Positions 1 to 9,132 of a DNA stretch of 53,112 nt are shown here, piece after piece (position 1 is the first letter of the stretch; every line of letters begins with the position of its first letter). A model generated the notes under the pieces. The model searched no databases. It saw nothing but the letters and a program-made list of their open reading frames with translations, and was not told where the DNA came from. The position numbers and the translations under genes were made by a program. Source of the stretch: Rhodospirillales bacterium (GTDB lineage: Bacteria; Pseudomonadota; Alphaproteobacteria; Rhodospirillales; Magnetovibrionaceae); contig JANLGW010000077.1 of the NCBI GenBank assembly GCA_024653965.1, positions 1-53,112 on the forward strand. The letters are read 5' to 3'.

Positions 1-2407
1 CGCCGATGGTCACCGACAAGGTTTCCGAACCGTCCGCATCCGTCTCAGCCGTCGCGATGTTCAACGCAATCGCCGTATCTTCCGCGCCCGAAGCCGCAGC
101 AGCCGTCAACGTCGGTGCATCCGCAACCGGGGTGATGTCCACGCCCATGTTGGCGGAGTTAACGCCGCCCTCGGATGACGTTGCGGTAATCGCCAGATTG
201 AACGATCCGGAGAAATCAGCGGGCGGGGTCATGGTGAGCCCCGTCAACTGACCCGAGTTCAACGTCCATGTGCCGTTGCCATTATCGGTGCCCGCCGACA
301 GGGTCGCGCCTGTAGGCACGCCCGAAATAGTAACAGAAGCGATGGTTTCACCGCCCGACGCGGCGGCAACGATATTCAAGGCTACCGCACTATCTTCGGT
401 GCCGGAAGCAGGCTGCACGGAAATATCGACGGCATCGCCTACCGGAGCGATCGTGACCGTTAAACCGCCACCGGTTGACGCGCTGTCCGTAATAACGCCC
501 AGGGCATCGGTCGAGGTCGAGACGACACTCAAGGTGATATCGCCGTTAAAATTGGCGGGCGGATTCAATTGCAGTCCGACGAGATCACCCGTCGTTAACG
601 TCCAGGTGCCGTCGCCGTTGTTCGTGCCCGCGCTTAAAGAAGCGCCCGCAGGCAAGCCACCGATGGTAACGAATAGAACTTCGGAGCCATCAACGTCAGT
701 TTCAGCCGTACTGATGTTCAAGTCGATAGGTGTATCTTCGAGGCCCGCAGACGGATTGACAACCAAGGACGGCGCATCGGCCACCGGAGTTACATCAACG
801 TGCAGGGAGGCCGTCTTCGTCGCCGTGGCGGTGCCTTCCGTCGAAATGGCCGTTACGGTCAGATCAAACGAACCCGCGTAATCCGCCGGAGGCGTAATGG
901 TCAGGCCCGCCAGATCGGACGGGGCAAGCGTCCACGCGCCCGTGGCCGCATCAAACGTACCGGCGCTCAAGGTCGCGCCCGCAGGCACACCAGAAATGGA
1001 GACGCTGCCCAACGTATCGCCCGTCCCCCCGCTGGCGCCAATGGTCAGCGGGATTCCCCCGGGGGCATCCTCGACGCCAGTAGCAGCCGCAACGTTGAGA
1101 GTCACCTCTGCCGTCGGTGTGGTCGTCGGCGGCGATGTCGGCGGAACCGGCGGAACACCGTCGGGGTTACGTGGAATCTCACCAGTGCCGCCAGTGCCGC
1201 CCGTCGAGGTGTCGTTATTACCCGCCGCGGTACCCGAATTCGTCATCGCAACGCTCAAGACCGCAGCAGCCGCGCCGTCAACCGCCACGGTGACAGCGCC
1301 AAAAGCCTGCCCTTCGGTGCCTGTGGCGCCACCAGCGGTTTCAAACTTACCCAATTCACCACCCGCAGCGGTGTCAAAGTCCGCCAAACCGTCAGCCGTA
1401 AGATTACCCCCGGAGGCGGTTTCGAAATCCGCCAGTCCTCGGTAATCGCTCCCTTGCAGGCCAAAATCGTTGACGTTGGTCATATTCAGAGGCAGGTAAC
1501 GCAACGCGCCGGCAAACATGCCGATCATGTCGTTGAGTTCCATGATCGTCGACATTGACGGCGACATACCAAAACCGGAAATGGTGGAAAACTCGTTGGC
1601 GCCGTTCAACACGCTGACGCCGCCGTCGTTCGTGATCACGACTTCACCGACGAACCCGTCCGCTTCTTCCATCAACGCGACCTTGAGGTTCTGGCCATCG
1701 GACAGGTCCAAGCCCACCTGGGTGCCGCGGATACCGATGGTCGCCACGGGGGTGTTCAACGTCATGGCGTCGGGGTCGGTCTTGGCGACCTGACCGGACA
1801 CAAACGTAAACACGCCATGCATCACCGACAATGACACGGAGCCTTCCTGGGTGCCCGGGTCATAGACCATTTCGTCCAGCACCATGCGGCCATCTTCGGC
1901 CATGGCGAAGGTGGTTTCATCGGCGAGGATCACACCGATGGAGCCATCCGCGCCGGTGGCCAGGATATCGCCTTGATACACCGGATCGCCGACATGCATT
2001 TCGCCCTTCGTGCCGTCGGCATGAATGACCGTCACCGTGCCGACCAATTTTTCAACTTGGCCAATGGGCTGTTCAGCGACGCCAGTGCCTGCCTCGGCCA
2101 CCATGCCGGGGGTGGCGGAACCCGCCAAACGCGCGGCCAAATCGCCGTCAACCTTGGCGCCATCCGCGCCCATCAGATCGGGTTGCGGATCGACCATGAA
2201 ATAATCGGTGACCGTGACCTCGGAACCGTCGGGCCAAGTCATGACCATATCGGGACCGTCATGGGTGAACTCCGCCATTGCGGGGTTCAAACCCTCCGGC
2301 AGGGTCAACGGATTGCTTGCGGCAGCATCCATGCTGAACGCACCCGAACCCTCGCCCGTGGCCGCACCGCCCGTTGCCGTGCCGATGATGGTGTCATTGG
2401 TCGCCAT
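1..2407 (-). CDS. FecR-domain, Ig-repeat giant adhesin-like protein (5' part, runs off window)
   Basis: The frame opens with ATG at 2407 behind a GAGGA ribosome site and stays open to the window edge (802 codons), so the C-terminus is missing. Residues about 117-230 form a FecR-like domain, recognisable by VGTVTV, a DETTFAM segment and ATIGIRGTQVG. From about residue 430 the protein becomes tandem units of roughly 100 residues. Each carries GLPAGASLSAGT, GTWTL, L(T/Q)(I/L)xPPA(D/N)(F/Y) and an EDTPIDLNI-type segment, as in cadherin/VCBS-like stalk repeats. The composition is acidic, rich in Gly, Ala and Thr, and no Cys was seen. Proteins with this layout are usually large calcium-dependent adhesins exported by a type I system through a C-terminal signal. 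That signal would lie outside the window. No Sec signal peptide is visible at the N-terminus, which fits type I export. The role in attachment is inferred. Confidence 0.8.
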   Translation of the reverse strand, partial: MATNDTIIGTATGGAATGEGSGAFSMDAAASNPLTLPEGLNPAMAEFTHDGPDMVMTWPDGSEVTVTDYFMVDPQPDLMGADGAKVDGDLAARLAGSATPGMVAEAGTGVAEQPIGQVEKLVGTVTVIHADGTKGEMHVGDPVYQGDILATGADGSIGVILADETTFAMAEDGRMVLDEMVYDPGTQEGSVSLSVMHGVFTFVSGQVAKTDPDAMTLNTPVATIGIRGTQVGLDLSDGQNLKVALMEEADGFVGEVVITNDGGVSVLNGANEFSTISGFGMSPSMSTIMELNDMIGMFAGALRYLPLNMTNVNDFGLQGSDYRGLADFETASGGNLTADGLADFDTAAGGELGKFETAGGATGTEGQAFGAVTVAVDGAAAAVLSVAMTNSGTAAGNNDTSTGGTGGTGEIPRNPDGVPPVPPTSPPTTTPTAEVTLNVAAATGVEDAPGGIPLTIGASGGTGDTLGSVSISGVPAGATLSAGTFDAATGAWTLAPSDLAGLTITPPADYAGSFDLTVTAISTEGTATATKTASLHVDVTPVADAPSLVVNPSAGLEDTPIDLNISTAETDVDGSEVLFVTIGGLPAGASLSAGTNNGDGTWTLTTGDLVGLQLNPPANFNGDITLSVVSTSTDALGVITDSASTGGGLTVTIAPVGDAVDISVQPASGTEDSAVALNIVAAASGGETIASVTISGVPTGATLSAGTDNGNGTWTLNSGQLTGLTMTPPADFSGSFNLAITATSSEGGVNSANMGVDITPVADAPTLTAAAASGAEDTAIALNIATAETDADGSETLSVTIG

Positions 2408-2744
2408 AATCTTGATCCTCTGTCTACACCCGAACCCAGGCCATAACCTAGGTCATGAAAAAAGCCGCTCAAGACCGAGGTTTCCGCCATGGCGGTCCTC
2501 AACTTGATCTGCGGCGAAAAGATCGGGAAGCCTAAACTTTGAACCACAAACCCACACACGGCGTGGCCTAAACAAGGGCTCCCTATGCACGAATCATAGG
2601 CGCACGGGCTTTCCCCCGTCAACAAGCGCCCCAAAACGTGCGCATTTAAGGAAAAGGGTTGATCTTGGTGTTACGCCTTACGGCGCCTGGGTGTTACGCC
2701 TTACGGCGGTGGGCGTTACGCCTTACGGCGGTGGGCGTAACGCC
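2408..2744. other. Intergenic region between ctpA and the adhesin gene
   Basis: There is no credible gene here. The region holds the terminator at 2458-2515, a small hairpin (CCTATG/CATAGG on the minus strand near 2585-2605) and, at the ctpA side, a run of 22-23 bp tandem repeats. The leader was compared by eye with c-di-GMP riboswitch consensus pieces and did not match. Confidence 0.6.
2458..2515 (-). terminator. Rho-independent terminator or leader attenuator before the adhesin gene
   Basis: Read on the minus strand, GCCGC (2515-2511) pairs with GCGGC (2468-2464), followed at once by six T (2463-2458). Inside are CAAG/CTTG, GAGG/CCTC and the perfect palindrome CCGCCATGGCGG (2484-2495). It ends about 50 nt before the adhesin ATG. 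It could therefore end ctpA transcription or act as an attenuator in the adhesin leader. Confidence 0.7.
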
Positions 2745-2760
2745 CTACAACGTCGGTTGG
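2669..2760. repeat. Tandem 22-23 bp repeats at the 3' end of ctpA
   Basis: Three head-to-tail copies of a unit built on GTTACGCCTTACGGCG start near 2669, 2692 and 2714. A degenerate fourth copy in the last ctpA codons carries GTAACGCCCTAC. The units also form an inverted repeat (2711-2722 against 2734-2745). The ctpA stop codon (2745-2747) lies inside the array. Confidence 0.65.
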
Positions 2761-4274
2761 ACGACGGGCGCGGCCTGTACGGTGGCGGGCACCACATTCA
2801 AAAATGCCGCAAAAGACCCCGCCTGAAGATACACCAACGCGCAGCCCAGCTCAAAATCATCGCCCTTTGGCCCGACCTTGGGGCAGTTTTCACGGGGCAA
2901 CGTGACCAAGGGGGCGCGTTCCGCCATCGCATCGCCATCCAAAGCGCCCGGCAAATCGGCTTCACTGCGCACTTGGTCCGGTTCTTCGGCATCCTCCGGC
3001 ACGGCACGGGTCAGCACGATATCCGGCGGCACGCCGCGGGCCTGGATGGTGTGCCCCGATGGCGCAAAATACCGCGCCGTGGTCAGGCGCAGCGCCCCTT
3101 CCACAGGCAACGGCTGGATGGTCTGCACGCTGCCCTTGCCAAAAGAACGCCGCCCCATAATGAGGGCGCGGTTTTGGTCTTTTAATGCGCCGGCCACGAT
3201 TTCCGACGCCGATGCCGAGCCTTCGTTGATCAAAACCACCATGGGCAGCCCCCGGGACAAATCGCCGGGTTCCGCCATAAATGTACGGTCGCGGCTTGAA
3301 TCACGCTCGCGCACCGAAACGATTTCCCCACCCTCAAGAAATGAATCGGATACGAACAACGACTGATCCAACAATCCGCCGGGATTATTGCGCAAGTCCA
3401 ATACCAGCCCGGTCAGCGGTTTTCCGCTCGTGGCGGCCTGGGCAAACATTGCGTCCATGGCCGAGGTCAGCTTGGCTTCCACCTGTTCCGTAAAACTGGT
3501 GACTTTGACATATCCGATGTTTCCTTCGAGACGCCAACGCACCGAACGCACCTGAATGACGGCGCGGGTGATGGAAACGTCGAAAGATTTAAATCCGGCC
3601 CGATCAAGAGTCAGGCGAATAACCGTTCCCGGACGCCCCCGCATCAACTGCACCGCCTCGGATAGGGTCATATCCTTCACCGGCGCGCCATCTAAATGGG
3701 TAATGATATCGCCCGCCTCGACGCCGGCCCGATACGCGGGGGTGTCTTCGATGGGGGAAACAACCTTAATGGCGCCCTCTTCCATCATGACTTCGATGCC
3801 TAAGCCGCCAAATTCGCCTTTGGTGATAATGTGGGTTTCTTTGTACTCATCAGGATTGAGATAGCTGGAATGCGGGTCCAATTCGGCCATCATCCCATCC
3901 AGGCTGGTTTCAACCAGCATCCGCGGGTCCATCGAGTGGGGTTGCGACTTTGTTTCATCCACGGCCTTGATCGCCGCATCGATCAACACCGCCGGGGCCA
4001 CCTCGGTTACGTAATCCGATTGCACCAAACGAAATGCATCGCGGAAATGCTGGCGCTGGCGTTCGTTGGCGACATCATTGCTATATTGATCATAGGTATC
4101 GTAAAAGCGCTGCAGTTCACGCTCTGCGCCGATATCGAGGCCCTTCACATCAAAGGCGCGCGACGCCTGACCGAGGCCCACTCGACCCTCGGTGCAGGCG
4201 CTCAAACTCTGCAAAAGAGTGAACGCCAACGCCCCGCCAAAGGCGAAAGCGATCAGCTGAGATACGCGGCTCAT
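2745..4274 (-). CDS. ctpA: S41-family carboxyl-terminal processing protease (CtpA type)
   Basis: This 509-residue periplasmic serine protease trims or degrades envelope proteins at their C-termini. The N-terminus is a hydrophobic export signal ending in a possible lipobox LSAC (Cys27), so it may be a lipoprotein. A PDZ domain spans about residues 150-225 (GGLGIEV, AGVEAGDIITHLDG). The S41 core follows, with LRNNPGG (295-300), the serine segment EGSASASEI (351-359) and the catalytic lysine in FGKGSVQ (Lys380). The length and order are usual for bacterial CtpA, and the tail after about 430 is a low-complexity extension. The ATG overlaps the stop of the upstream DHH gene by 4 nt, so the two are probably translationally coupled. 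Confidence 0.92.
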   Translation of the reverse strand: MSRVSQLIAFAFGGALAFTLLQSLSACTEGRVGLGQASRAFDVKGLDIGAERELQRFYDTYDQYSNDVANERQRQHFRDAFRLVQSDYVTEVAPAVLIDAAIKAVDETKSQPHSMDPRMLVETSLDGMMAELDPHSSYLNPDEYKETHIITKGEFGGLGIEVMMEEGAIKVVSPIEDTPAYRAGVEAGDIITHLDGAPVKDMTLSEAVQLMRGRPGTVIRLTLDRAGFKSFDVSITRAVIQVRSVRWRLEGNIGYVKVTSFTEQVEAKLTSAMDAMFAQAATSGKPLTGLVLDLRNNPGGLLDQSLFVSDSFLEGGEIVSVRERDSSRDRTFMAEPGDLSRGLPMVVLINEGSASASEIVAGALKDQNRALIMGRRSFGKGSVQTIQPLPVEGALRLTTARYFAPSGHTIQARGVPPDIVLTRAVPEDAEEPDQVRSEADLPGALDGDAMAERAPLVTLPRENCPKVGPKGDDFELGCALVYLQAGSFAAFLNVVPATVQAAPVVQPTL

Positions 4275-5212
4275 CCGTCTTGATTGATGCGCTTGATCAG
4301 TTCCGCTTGAACGCGATCCGCATCGTCGTTATCGACTTGGCAGGTGCCTGCATTTTTATGCCCGCCCCCACCATATTCCAGCATCAGCGTGCCCACGTCG
4401 GTCTTGGAGGTGCGGTTCAAAATGGATTTACCCGTCGCAAACACGGTGTTGAGCCTATTCAAACCCCACAGCACGTGGATAGAGATGTTGGTTTTCGGGT
4501 ACATGGCGTAGATCATAAAACGGTTGGTGGCGAAGATGGTATCTTCACCGCGCAGATCCAGTATCGCCAAATTGCCGTGCACGGTGGTGCAGCGTTCGAT
4601 CTGGTCGCGGGCCTTGGCCGAATGTTCCATGTAAAGTTCAGCGCGTTCGCGAACGTCCGGAAGTTCCAAAATTTCGTCGATGGTGTGGTCGCGGCAGTAA
4701 TCGATCAATTCCATCATCAATTGATAATTGGAAATGCGAAAATCTTTGAAACGCCCCAGGCCGGTGCGTGAATCCATGATGTAATTCAGCAGCACCCAGC
4801 CATCGGGATGCAGAATTTCCATTTCGGTAAATTGCGCCGAATCCGCCTTATCCACGGCCTCCATCATTTCTGTGGAAACTCTCGTGAATTCGACCTTCCC
4901 GCCGTAATAGTCGTAAACCACGCGCGCCGCAGACGGAGCCTCGGGATCGATAACGTGGTTGGCTGGAATCTCATCTAAGCGCACCATTTCACTGGCATGG
5001 TGGTCAAACGCCAGATGCACGCCGGGAACATACGGCAGATTGGTGGTGATATCGGTGTCGGAAATCAGGATCGTGCCATCCTGCATATCCTTAGGATGAA
5101 CGAACTTGATGTCTTCGATCAAATTCATTTCCTTTAACAAGACCGCACAGACCAAACCGTCAAAGTCGCTTCGTGTCACCAGACGGTATTTGACTTGCTC
5201 TTTGTCACTCAT
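4271..5212 (-). CDS. DHH-family phosphoesterase (exopolyphosphatase-like)
   Basis: This 313-residue protein carries the metal-binding signature of DHH phosphoesterases: DFDG near residue 16, DTD near 50, DHH near 70, and a C-terminal GGGGHKNAGT motif (DHHA1-type substrate domain). Family members hydrolyse polyphosphate, cyclic dinucleotides or nanoRNA. The exact substrate cannot be read from the sequence. The longer frame reaches 5263, but ATG at 5212 has AGGA at a fitting distance, and family homology begins right after it. The gene overlaps ctpA, forming a two-gene unit on the minus strand. Confidence 0.82.
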   Translation of the reverse strand: MSDKEQVKYRLVTRSDFDGLVCAVLLKEMNLIEDIKFVHPKDMQDGTILISDTDITTNLPYVPGVHLAFDHHASEMVRLDEIPANHVIDPEAPSAARVVYDYYGGKVEFTRVSTEMMEAVDKADSAQFTEMEILHPDGWVLLNYIMDSRTGLGRFKDFRISNYQLMMELIDYCRDHTIDEILELPDVRERAELYMEHSAKARDQIERCTTVHGNLAILDLRGEDTIFATNRFMIYAMYPKTNISIHVLWGLNRLNTVFATGKSILNRTSKTDVGTLMLEYGGGGHKNAGTCQVDNDDADRVQAELIKRINQDG

Positions 5213-5645
5213 GAACTGCAATCCTATTTCCAGCACCCGGCGATATCGGCCCGCGTCCGACACGCCTCACCAAACCCAGATCGTCGCATGAGGCCGAAGT
5301 CCGATCCGCACGCACGACTTGCATCGTCCTGGGCATTCTAATGGATTTTTTCTAAAGGGGACAAGGGCTTCGCTTAAGCCTTGCCCAATTGATCGCATAA
5401 CACGCCCTTGCAATGACCCACCTCTCCCACCAATTCAACAAAAATCCGCTGAAACGGCACTGAAATCCTGGATATTTCAACAATTCTAGGCGTTTGACCG
5501 CATCAGTTGACCAAAGTCAAGTGACGCGCCCTGGACCAAGTTCATGATAGCGTGTTATTCGAAATCATCCTCGCCGAATCCATTGTTATTCAAACCGCTC
5601 GACTTGTTGCGCCGATGACTCAACACCCAAACCATGAGGCCTCAC
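5213..5645. other. Divergent intergenic region, DHH gene / chemoreceptor
   Basis: No gene was found in these 433 bp. There is an imperfect hairpin near 5368-5391 (CAAGGGCTT against AAGCCTTG). The region should hold promoters for both divergent genes, but no convincing -35/-10 pair was seen. Confidence 0.5.
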
Positions 5646-7694
5646 ATGCTTTCCAACATGAAAATCGGCTCCCGCATTCTGCTCGCGCTAGCCTTACCCA
5701 TCATCGGTCTGATCTTCTTTTCCGCGACCGTAACCTGGGAAAAGCGCGTCGTATTTTCGGAAATGGGGGCCTTGCAGGAACTCGCCGCAATTGCACCAAG
5801 CATCAGCGGCGTTGTGCATGAACTGCAAAAAGAACGAGGCACGTCAGCAGTTTACATCGGCTCTAAAGGGGAATCGTTCAGCGCTGAATTATCGACGCAA
5901 CACAAAGACACCGACAAAACCATGTCCGCGCTGAACGACGCGCTTGAAACTTTTGACGTCGGCGCGTTCGGCGAAAATCTGAACGCCAAGCTGCAAGCCG
6001 CCAAGAATGATCTGACGAAACTGAGCACAACCCGCGATGGCGTGAAAAACATCGCCCTGGGCGTGCCGCAGATGGCGGGTTACTACACCCCCGCCATCGC
6101 CAAATTGCTCGCCATCGTCGAGGAAATGGCGGTTTTGAGCACCAACGCCAAAGTCACCAGCACCATCACCGCCTACACCAGTTTCCTGCAGGCCAAGGAA
6201 CGTGCGGGCCAAGAACGCGCCATGGGCGGCGCAGGTTTTGGTGCGGGGAAATTCGCCCCACCAGTCTACCGCCGCTTTGTCGAACTGATCGCGGAACAAA
6301 ATGTCTTGCTGGGCACGTTCAACATCTACGCTTCGCCTGAAGAACGGGCCGCCTTAAAAGGCATTGTATCCGGCGCCGATGTGGATGACGTGGAACGCAT
6401 GCGAAAAATCGCCGTAGAAAGCCAATACAGCGGCTCCACCGAAGACATTAAGGGGCCGTACTGGTTTTCCACCATCACCAAGAAAATCGACTTGATGAAA
6501 AAGGTCGAAGATCAAATCGCCGCCGATTTGAAACACCAAGCGCAAACCATCCAAAATGCGGCAAGCGCCAGCTTCTATGCGTTCTTGGTCGCAACCCTCG
6601 TCCTGCTCGTGGTCACGGCGTTGCTGGTCACCATCATCGTCAAAGGCATCACCCGCCCCGTCGTCGGCCTAACGGGAATCATGGGCGTGCTGGCCAAAGG
6701 CGACACATCGGTGGAAATTACCGGCTTGGACCGCGGTGACGAAATCGGTTCCATGAGCCAAGCCGTAGAAGTGTTCAAAGAAAACATGATCGCCAACCAA
6801 AAAATGGCCGCCGAACAGGAAAAAGAAAACAAAGCCAAGGAAGCCAGACGCATCGCCATGGAACAATTGGCCGGTAAATTCGAGACTGGCGTTACAGAGG
6901 TATTGAAGATCGTTGCCAAAGCCTCCCAATCCATGCAGTCCACCGCAGAAAGCATGGCGGCCACTGCGGAAGAAACCGCCACCCAGTCCACCACCGTGGC
7001 GGCGGCGGCGGAACAAGCCTCGGCCAACGTGCAGACGGTGGCCAGTGCGGCGGAAGAACTTTCCAGTTCGATTTCCGAAATCTCGCGCCAAGTCGCCCAA
7101 TCCACACGGATCGCAGGCGCAGCGGTGTCCGAGGTCGAGGGCGCAAACCAAAAGGTCCAAGGCTTGGCCAACGCCGCCAAGAAAATCGGTGAAGTGGTGG
7201 CCCTCATCACCGACATCGCCGATCAAACCAACCTGCTCGCGCTGAACGCCACCATCGAAGCAGCGCGCGCCGGCGACGCCGGCAAAGGCTTCGCCGTGGT
7301 GGCATCGGAAGTGAAGAACTTAGCCAACCAAACCGCGCGCGCGACCGAAGAAATTTCGGCGCAGATCGGCGGCATTCAAACCGCCACCCAAGACGCCGTA
7401 CACGCCATCGGGTCCATCGGCGGCACCATCGGCCAGATGAACGAGATCGCATCGGCCATCGCTGCCGCAGTCGAAGAACAGGGTGCTGCGACCCAGGAAA
7501 TTGCCCGCAACGTCGAACAAGCCGCAACGGGCACCAACGAAGTGACTTCCAATATTTCAGGCGTCAATCAAGCCGCCCGGGAAACCGGTCAGGCGGCGGG
7601 GCAGGTTTTGGAGGCCTCGTCCGAACTCAGCACTCAATCGGACAACATGAGCCACCAAGTCGAAAATTTCCTCAAAGGCTTGAAGGCGATTTAA
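5646..7694 (+). CDS. Methyl-accepting chemotaxis protein with NIT sensor domain
   Basis: This 682-residue transmembrane receptor passes a periplasmic signal to CheA/CheW. TM1 is near residues 10-32. The periplasmic part begins with HELQKERGTSAVYIGSKG, typical of NIT (nitrate/nitrite-responsive type) domains. TM2 is near 305-335, then HAMP (ITRPVVGLTGIMGVLAKG). The signalling hairpin tip reads [20 protein letters not shown]. There is no CheR-tethering pentapeptide; the protein ends ENFLKGLKAI. The start at 5646 is preferred over 5634 because TGAGG lies 6 nt before it. A real nitrate or nitrite ligand is inference. Confidence 0.93.
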   Translation: MLSNMKIGSRILLALALPIIGLIFFSATVTWEKRVVFSEMGALQELAAIAPSISGVVHELQKERGTSAVYIGSKGESFSAELSTQHKDTDKTMSALNDALETFDVGAFGENLNAKLQAAKNDLTKLSTTRDGVKNIALGVPQMAGYYTPAIAKLLAIVEEMAVLSTNAKVTSTITAYTSFLQAKERAGQERAMGGAGFGAGKFAPPVYRRFVELIAEQNVLLGTFNIYASPEERAALKGIVSGADVDDVERMRKIAVESQYSGSTEDIKGPYWFSTITKKIDLMKKVEDQIAADLKHQAQTIQNAASASFYAFLVATLVLLVVTALLVTIIVKGITRPVVGLTGIMGVLAKGDTSVEITGLDRGDEIGSMSQAVEVFKENMIANQKMAAEQEKENKAKEARRIAMEQLAGKFETGVTEVLKIVAKASQSMQSTAESMAATAEETATQSTTVAAAAEQASANVQTVASAAEELSSSISEISRQVAQSTRIAGAAVSEVEGANQKVQGLANAAKKIGEVVALITDIADQTNLLALNATIEAARAGDAGKGFAVVASEVKNLANQTARATEEISAQIGGIQTATQDAVHAIGSIGGTIGQMNEIASAIAAAVEEQGAATQEIARNVEQAATGTNEVTSNISGVNQAARETGQAAGQVLEASSELSTQSDNMSHQVENFLKGLKAI

Positions 7695-7696
7695 CG

Positions 7697-7745
7697 CTGC
7701 GCGCCCCTTAACTCCGCACGGTTAACCGAGTTGAGGGGTGCGCAG
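7697..7745. terminator. Hairpin between convergent chemoreceptor and ctaA genes
   Basis: An 18-bp stem pairs 7697-7714 with 7728-7745 (two G-T wobbles) around a 13-nt loop. It lies just after the chemoreceptor stop and overlaps the last ctaA codons. It lacks a strong T tract but is well placed to stop both convergent transcripts. Confidence 0.55.
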
Positions 7746-8882
7746 TTCGTGTACGCACCACAGTGCCGCACTCATCAACACCACCGCACCGATTTGATGC
7801 AAGCTGGCGAAACTTACGGGCACCGCCATCACCAGCGTCGTGATGCCGAGCAAAACCTGACCCCACGCCGCGATCGCCAAGGCGTTGATGGCGCGGTACG
7901 ATCGTGGATGCAGGTGCCGCCCCCGCGCTTTGAACCAAAACAGCATGACCAAAACGAACGTGGTCTCCGCCAAAGTCCGGTGATTGAACTGCACCGTGAT
8001 GATGTCTTCAAACGGTGCCATGAACCAAGGATCGTAATCGAACAGTCCACCCGGAATTAGCTCATCGCCCATCAGCGGGAACGTGTTGTACGCAAAGCCT
8101 GCGTCGGTTCCCGCAACAAAACCGCCCGATAGCGCCGTGATGAACACCAAGGCGAACAGCCCTTTGATTGCGCCGCTCAAGCCTCCGGCATCCTGGTGAT
8201 GACGATCATAGGGGTCTTTTTGCAGCAGGCTCATGCCCACCCACAACAACGCCCAGATGATGACCAGCGCCAACGCGAAGTGCGCGGTCAATCGGTACTG
8301 GCTGACGTCGGGGCGATCCACCAGACCGCTCATGACCATGTACCAGCCCATCACGCCTTGCATGGCGCCCAACACGAGTAGCCCCATCAGCTTCCAAAAC
8401 AGAGGGGCAGATACCCGCACCCAGCCCCGTATCATGAAAATGACGAACGGCAGGAAAAACGCAAAGCCCAGCAGACGCCCCCACACCCGGTGTATGAACT
8501 CCAGCCAGAAAATGCCCTTAAACCCGTTCACGTCCATATCGGGATTCATTTTGTGAAATTCCGGAGACTGCTGATACTTGGCGAACAAGGTGGCCCAGTC
8601 CGCATCGTTCATCGGCGGAACCCAGCCGGTAAATAATTTCCATTCCGTAATCGACAGGCCCGAATGGGTAAGGCGTGTTACCCCGCCCAGAAACACCATG
8701 AACAAAACCATGCCCGCAATGCCGAACAGCCAATAGGCCATGATCTTCGCGCGCTTCGCATCCAGTGTCGGGTTATAAGTCACCGTCATCGCTCCATTCA
8801 GGGATAATATTTTTATGGTGTGTGTGCCCATCCTTATAGGCCAGAGCGGGGGGGCAAATAAAGCGTTTCGTCGCGATATCAT
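7722..8882 (-). CDS. ctaA: Heme A synthase (COX15/CtaA)
   Basis: This integral membrane enzyme oxidises the methyl group of heme O to the formyl of heme A for aa3-type cytochrome oxidase. The 386-residue frame shows about eight membrane spans. Four expected heme-ligand histidines are visible: EFIHRVWGR, RLTAHFALA, VQFNHRTLAE and SLHQIGAVV. The N-terminal block GGVTRLTHSGLSITEW is also characteristic. The ATG at 8882 overlaps the upstream TGA (ATGA), implying coupling. The first 31 residues are unlike the family, so ATG 8789 (MTVTYNP) is an alternative start. Its GGAG lies only 2 nt away, which argues against it. Confidence 0.93.
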   Translation of the reverse strand: MISRRNALFAPPLWPIRMGTHTIKILSLNGAMTVTYNPTLDAKRAKIMAYWLFGIAGMVLFMVFLGGVTRLTHSGLSITEWKLFTGWVPPMNDADWATLFAKYQQSPEFHKMNPDMDVNGFKGIFWLEFIHRVWGRLLGFAFFLPFVIFMIRGWVRVSAPLFWKLMGLLVLGAMQGVMGWYMVMSGLVDRPDVSQYRLTAHFALALVIIWALLWVGMSLLQKDPYDRHHQDAGGLSGAIKGLFALVFITALSGGFVAGTDAGFAYNTFPLMGDELIPGGLFDYDPWFMAPFEDIITVQFNHRTLAETTFVLVMLFWFKARGRHLHPRSYRAINALAIAAWGQVLLGITTLVMAVPVSFASLHQIGAVVLMSAALWCVHELRTPQLG

Positions 8883-9100
8883 TCATCAGACGTATTACTT
8901 TTTGCCCAATTTCCAATCAGTTGCGCCATATGCATGGCGGTAACGGGATCAAGTTCTAGATCGGTAAAACGCTTACCTTCCTTGATGCGGATGTGCAGCA
9001 TTTTGAAGCCGCCTTCATAGGTAGCTTCGGACACCGTCACTTCCTTGTGCCACGGCGCGTTGACCACCTCGATCTGTTCAATGGATTCATGGCTGCCCAT
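8879..9100 (-). CDS. Small conserved-looking protein, function unknown
   Basis: This is a 73-residue soluble protein of mixed polarity with no Cys, signal peptide or membrane segment. Sequence landmarks are MLHIRIKEGKRFTDLELD and MAQLIGNWAK. It has a strong AGGAG site 7 nt before ATG, and its stop overlaps the ctaA start. The good ribosome site and coupling support a real gene. I do not recognise the family. Context allows, but does not prove, a link to heme A or oxidase assembly. Confidence 0.7.
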   Translation of the reverse strand: MGSHESIEQIEVVNAPWHKEVTVSEATYEGGFKMLHIRIKEGKRFTDLELDPVTAMHMAQLIGNWAKSNTSDE

Positions 9101-9132
9101 GCAAGCTCTCCTGTTTTTTGTTATCTGTCGTT

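Noticed and set aside
800-1558. Long plus-strand frame over the adhesin region
   Set aside because: It is the complement of the repeat-rich adhesin gene. It is arginine-rich and unlike any family, typical of an antisense shadow.
2516-2668. c-di-GMP or other riboswitch in the adhesin leader
   Set aside because: Small hairpins exist, but the conserved core bases of known c-di-GMP aptamers were not found.
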